64,000 bases of DNA from contig JAKQDD010000113.1 of NCBI GenBank assembly GCA_029556615.1, positions 1 to 64,000 on the forward strand, written 5' to 3'. This DNA comes from Verrucomicrobiota bacterium (GTDB lineage Bacteria; Verrucomicrobiota; Verrucomicrobiia; Limisphaerales; J093). How positions within the stretch are numbered: the first letter of the stretch is position 1; each line of letters opens with the position of its first letter. The translations under genes and the position numbers were made by a program. Of this stretch, positions 60,812 to 64,000 are shown piece after piece. The notes under the pieces are model-generated. The model did not search any database. It was not told where the DNA came from and was given only the letters and a program-made list of their open reading frames with translations.

Positions 60812-62071
60812 ATGAACGTGCCGCTTGCTTATGGCCAGGGCCACCTGCCGGTGGACCTCCCGGATGGCCGGACCACCGTCATCCTCCCCCGCCATCGCGA
60901 GGGACTGCCCGATGAGGCCGCCGCCGTCCGGCAGGCGCTCCGGCAACCCATCGGCGCACCCCCGCTGCGCCAATCGCTCAACCCTGGCTCCCGAGTCTGC
61001 ATCGTGTTCACCGATATCACCCGCGCAACCCCGAACGACCGGATCCTCCCCTGGTTGCTCGAAGAGCTCGCCGAGGTGCCCCGCGAACGAATCACCCTGC
61101 TCAACGCCACCGGCACCCACCGCCCCAATACGCCCGCCGAACTCGACCGCCTGCTCAGCCCCGCCGTCGCCCGCCAATACCGCGTGGTCAATCACGAGTG
61201 CGAGGACGTGTCATCGCTCGTCGCCCTCGGCACCACCCGCGACGGCACCCCCGCGCTCATCAACCGACACCTCGTCGAAGCCGACGTGCGCATCATCACC
61301 GGTTTCATCGAACCGCACTTCTTCGCCGGATTCAGCGGCGGACCCAAGGGGATCATGCCCGGCGTCGCCGGCCTCAAGACCGTCATGAGCAACCATGGCG
61401 CCCTCAATATCGGCCACCCCCAGGCCGCCTTCGGCGTCACCAACGGTAATCCACTCTGGGAGGAAATCCGCGACATCGCCCTCCGGGCCGGCCCCGCGTT
61501 CCTCCTCAACGTCGCCCTCAATGAACAGCGCCAGATCACTGGCGTCTTCGCCGGCGACCTCCTCGCCGCCCATAAGGTCGGCATCGAGTTCGTTCGCGCC
61601 TCCGCCATGCAGAAGGTCGATGCCCCCTTCGACATCGTCGTCACCACCAATAGCGGCTACCCCCTCGACCTCAACCTCTACCAGGGCGTCAAAGGCATGA
61701 GCGCCGGCGCGCGCATCCTCAAAAAGAATGGACTGCTCATCCTCGCCTGCGAATGCCGGGAAGGAGTCCCCCCCGGCAGCCCCCTGGATGCCCTCCTCCG
61801 AAGCGCCTCCGGACCCGAGGAGATCCTCGCCCGGCTCGCCACACCCGGCTACGTCCGCCCCGAACAGTGGCAGGCCCAAATCCAAGCCCTCATCCAACGC
61901 CAGGCCCGCGTCCAATTGCACAGTTCCCTCGCCGACGACGTCGTCCGCGCCGCACACCTCGAACCGTGCCCGGATGTCGCCGCCGCCGTCCGTGCGGAGC
62001 TCGCACGCCTCGGACCCTCCGCCCGCGTCGCCGCTCTGCCGCAAGGACCCCTCACCATCCCCTATCTGTGA
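60812..62071 (+). CDS. larA: LarA-family nickel-dependent racemase
   Basis: A 419-residue LarA homologue. LarA racemises lactate or other 2-hydroxy acids using a nickel-pincer nucleotide attached to a Lys. The family motif ITGFIEPHFFAGFSGGPKGI contains the candidate Lys179, and IVFTDITRATPNDRILPWL, NATGTHRPNT and VVTTNSGYPLDLNLYQGVKG are also family-typical. No larB, larC or larE for the cofactor is present, so these must lie elsewhere. A weak promoter, TTGGAA-N17-TATGGC (60770-60798), precedes it. Other members racemise malate or phenyllactate, so the substrate is open. Confidence 0.85.
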   Translation: MNVPLAYGQGHLPVDLPDGRTTVILPRHREGLPDEAAAVRQALRQPIGAPPLRQSLNPGSRVCIVFTDITRATPNDRILPWLLEELAEVPRERITLLNATGTHRPNTPAELDRLLSPAVARQYRVVNHECEDVSSLVALGTTRDGTPALINRHLVEADVRIITGFIEPHFFAGFSGGPKGIMPGVAGLKTVMSNHGALNIGHPQAAFGVTNGNPLWEEIRDIALRAGPAFLLNVALNEQRQITGVFAGDLLAAHKVGIEFVRASAMQKVDAPFDIVVTTNSGYPLDLNLYQGVKGMSAGARILKKNGLLILACECREGVPPGSPLDALLRSASGPEEILARLATPGYVRPEQWQAQIQALIQRQARVQLHSSLADDVVRAAHLEPCPDVAAAVRAELARLGPSARVAALPQGPLTIPYL

Positions 62072-63132
62072 TCGATACCGCCGATACCCTCGCACCGTTC
62101 CTCGAACGCCTGCAGGAGGCGCCGTGGGTCGCGCTCGATACCGAGGCCGATAGCCTCCACGCCTACCCCGCCAAACTCTGCCTCCTCCAGTTCGGCCTGC
62201 CCACCGGCCAATGGCTCGTCGATCCGCTCTCGTCCATCGATTGCACCCCGCTCTGGAAATGCCTCGAAGGACGCCAACTCCTCCTCCACGGGTCCGATTA
62301 CGACCTCCGGCTGCTCTACGGCACCTACCGCTTCGTCCCAGCCCGGATCTTCGATACCATGCTCGCCGCCCGCATCCTCGGCGTGCGCGAATTCGGCCTC
62401 CACGCCCTCCTCCGCGACTGGCTCAACGTGCCCCTCGATAAGGGGCCCCAAAAGGCGAATTGGGCCAGACGCCCCCTCACCGAGCGAATGACCGCCTACG
62501 CCCTCAACGACGTGCGGCACCTCAAGCCCCTCGCCGACCGCCTCGCCGACCGCCTCGACACGCTCGGACGCCGCCATTGGCACGAGCAACTGTGCGCCCG
62601 CCTGGTCGAAACCTGCGCCCGCGAAGAAGCCCAGGTGGACGAAGAACCGTGGCGCATCCGGGGCGCCAACCGACTCCCCCGCCGCGCCCTCGCCGTCCTC
62701 CGCGAGCTCTGGCACTGGCGCGAACGTGAAGCGATCGCCGCCAACCGCCCGCCCTATTTCGTCCTCAGCCACGAACTCCTCCTCGGCCTCGCCGAAGCCG
62801 CCGCCAACGACCACGCCGTCGAAAGCCAATTGCCTTCCTGGCTGAGCCACCGCCGACGCGACGGGCTCCTCGCCACCGTCCAACGCGCCCTCGAGACCCC
62901 CGAGAGCCAGTGGCCCAAACCCTTCCGGCCCCAGGGCCGACGCCTCACCATCGCCCAGCGACACCGCCTCGATCGCCTCGAACGACATCGTGACGAACAG
63001 TCCGCCCGGCTCCAAATCGACCCGTCCCTGCTCGCCAGCCGAAGCACCCTCACCGCTCTCGCCGCCGACTGGGACCGCAATTCAGCCCTGCTCCTCCCCT
63101 GGCAACGGCAGTTGCTCGACTTGCACGCGTGA
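62068..63132 (+). CDS. rnd: Ribonuclease D
   Basis: A 354-residue 3'-5' exoribonuclease of the DEDD family that trims tRNA and other RNAs. The catalytic acids are in ALDTEADSLHAYPAKLCLLQ (Asp24, Glu26), HGSDYDLRLLYGT and TAYALNDVRHLKPLADRL. The C-terminal region (LAVLRELWHWREREAIAANR PPYFVLSHELLL) is an HRDC-type domain. GTG 62068 is the start, overlapping the larA stop by 4 bases (GTGA). The overlap with larA suggests co-translation although the functions differ. A tRNA gene follows at 63252. Confidence 0.9.
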   Translation: MIDTADTLAPFLERLQEAPWVALDTEADSLHAYPAKLCLLQFGLPTGQWLVDPLSSIDCTPLWKCLEGRQLLLHGSDYDLRLLYGTYRFVPARIFDTMLAARILGVREFGLHALLRDWLNVPLDKGPQKANWARRPLTERMTAYALNDVRHLKPLADRLADRLDTLGRRHWHEQLCARLVETCAREEAQVDEEPWRIRGANRLPRRALAVLRELWHWREREAIAANRPPYFVLSHELLLGLAEAAANDHAVESQLPSWLSHRRRDGLLATVQRALETPESQWPKPFRPQGRRLTIAQRHRLDRLERHRDEQSARLQIDPSLLASRSTLTALAADWDRNSALLLPWQRQLLDLHA

Positions 63133-63251
63133 ACCCGACGCGTAGTGCCTCGGATGCATTAGCCCCCAGCCCGCCAGCCGGGTGTCCGCTATTTGCTTGC
63201 GTCCGCGCTCGGGGTGGTCGTACCCTGGCCCGGATCGCTGCACAGCAGGGT

Positions 63252-63328
63252 GCGCGAGTAGCTCAATTGGATAGAGCGTCGGCCTCCGGAGCCGAAGGTT
63301 GTGGGTTCGACCCCCGCCTCGCGTACCA
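63252..63328 (+). tRNA. tRNA-Arg (anticodon CCG)
   Basis: A full cloverleaf: acceptor GCGCGAG/CTCGCGT (first pair G-U), D-arm GCTC/GAGC, anticodon stem TCGGC/GCCGA with loop CTCCGGA, T-arm GTGGG/CCCGC with loop TTCGACC, and encoded CCA. Anticodon CCG at 63286-63288 reads the Arg codon CGG. Confidence 0.95.
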
Positions 63329-63458
63329 TCCTTCCCCCTTCAGTCACCACGCCAGGACCGCCCACATCCCATCGACGGCGGCTCTCGCATAGACCCTCAC
63401 GCCAACCCCGGCCCAAAATCCCGCTCGACGACCCGTGCCCTGAGGGATTTCATCAGGC

Positions 63459-64000
63459 ATGCCGACGTCGTATCACATGACTCCCGAGGAGTTCCGCCGC
63501 CACGGCCATGCCATCGTCGATTGGATCGCGGACTACCACCGGCGCGTCGAGTCCCTGCCTGTCCTCTCCCCCGTCGCGCCCGGCCAGCTCCAGGCCGCCC
63601 TCCCCGCCTCCCCGCCGCGCCAGGGCGAACCCTTCGAGGCCATCCTCGCCGACTTCGAACGCCTTCTCCTCCCGGGCATCACCCACTGGCAATCGCCCCG
63701 GTTCTTCGCGTTCTTTCCCGCCAATACGTCCGGCCCTTCGCTGCTCGGCGAATTCCTCACCGCCGGCCTCGGCGTCCAGGGAATGCTCTGGGCCACCAGC
63801 CCCGCCTGCACCGAACTCGAAACCCACGTCCTCGACTGGCTCGTCGACCTGCTGGGCCTCCCCGATGCCTTCCGATCCCACTCGACCGGCGGTGGAGTGA
63901 TCCAAGACAGCGCCTCGAGCTCCGTCCTCTGCGCCATCGTCGCCGCCCGGGAACGAACCACCCAGGGCGCCGCCAGCCGCCGGGGCGTCGAAGGGCGACT
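63459..64000 (+). CDS. PLP-dependent amino-acid decarboxylase (start only)
   Basis: The first 180 residues of a group II PLP decarboxylase of the aromatic L-amino-acid/histidine type; it runs off the window. It starts MPTSYHMTPEEFRRHGHAI, with ITHWQSPRFFAFFPANTSGP and SLLGEFLTAGLGVQGMLWAT, then SPACTELETHVLDWLVDLLG and GGGVIQDSASSSVLCAIVAA, all close to that family. The PLP Lys lies beyond the window end. It starts 130 bp after the tRNA. Substrate (Tyr, Trp, DOPA) cannot be told from this part. Confidence 0.9.
   Translation, partial: MPTSYHMTPEEFRRHGHAIVDWIADYHRRVESLPVLSPVAPGQLQAALPASPPRQGEPFEAILADFERLLLPGITHWQSPRFFAFFPANTSGPSLLGEFLTAGLGVQGMLWATSPACTELETHVLDWLVDLLGLPDAFRSHSTGGGVIQDSASSSVLCAIVAARERTTQGAASRRGVEGR

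Noticed and set aside
1..64000. CRISPR array or complete insertion sequence
   Set aside because: No regularly spaced direct repeats and no transposase or recombinase gene could be found; the repeats seen are dispersed and non-coding.

Overview
The window is GC-rich bacterial chromosome, most likely from a Verrucomicrobiota bacterium (Limisphaerales/Pedosphaera-like). This assignment is inference from gene content. Supporting signs are prepilin-like proteins beginning [17 protein letters not shown], several Tat-exported Gfo/Idh/MocA oxidoreductases, CotH plus lamin-tail proteins, secreted proteins ending in an F-[YF]-x-[VL] module, and many secreted glycoside hydrolases. lpxB indicates a lipid A outer membrane.

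Layout. 1-13 kb: a secreted protein pair, an HTH/metallo-hydrolase fusion, argC, a GH5 enzyme, a decayed patch (receiver-domain and sulfatase fragments), the rpmE-prfA-HAD operon, and an intact serine hydrolase beside a decayed one. 13-22 kb: a large secreted protein, a Fur-family regulator with a possible operator, a pseudopilin and a choice-of-anchor M protein, lpxB with an oxidoreductase, a DUF6941-like protein and a UroD-like enzyme. 22.7-31.8 kb: a tightly packed seven-gene redox operon. It joins a NuoE-NuoF/HydBC-type NADH dehydrogenase fusion, a truncated GltD/NfnB-like flavoprotein, an exported ferredoxin, a NapH-like membrane polyferredoxin and two beta-propeller proteins. It has no hydrogenase, formate dehydrogenase or quinone-channel subunit, and it is the best candidate here for an undescribed system. 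31.9-39.1 kb: two giant divergent secreted proteins. 39.1-43 kb: a MazF remnant, vapBC with a visible promoter and operator, then grpE-dnaJ-rsmE. 43-60.7 kb: carbohydrate metabolism, with a GH5-like hydrolase, a propeller/(alpha/alpha)-barrel protein, an rbsBACK ribose-type operon, three exported oxidoreductases and another TIM-barrel hydrolase, interrupted by rplM-rpsI and a pseudopilin. 60.8-64 kb: larA-rnd, tRNA-Arg(CCG) and the start of a PLP-dependent decarboxylase.

A family of dispersed palindromic elements runs through the window (4102-4191, 8531-8618, 12392-12478, 55895-55984, 57966-58128, with partial copies at 1-59, 12525-12588 and 25903-25923). Their ends carry GCGAGGCGCGCCTCAGACC, and they repeatedly abut or supply the TAG stop codon of a gene. 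All calls come from reading the sequence; no database search was run.
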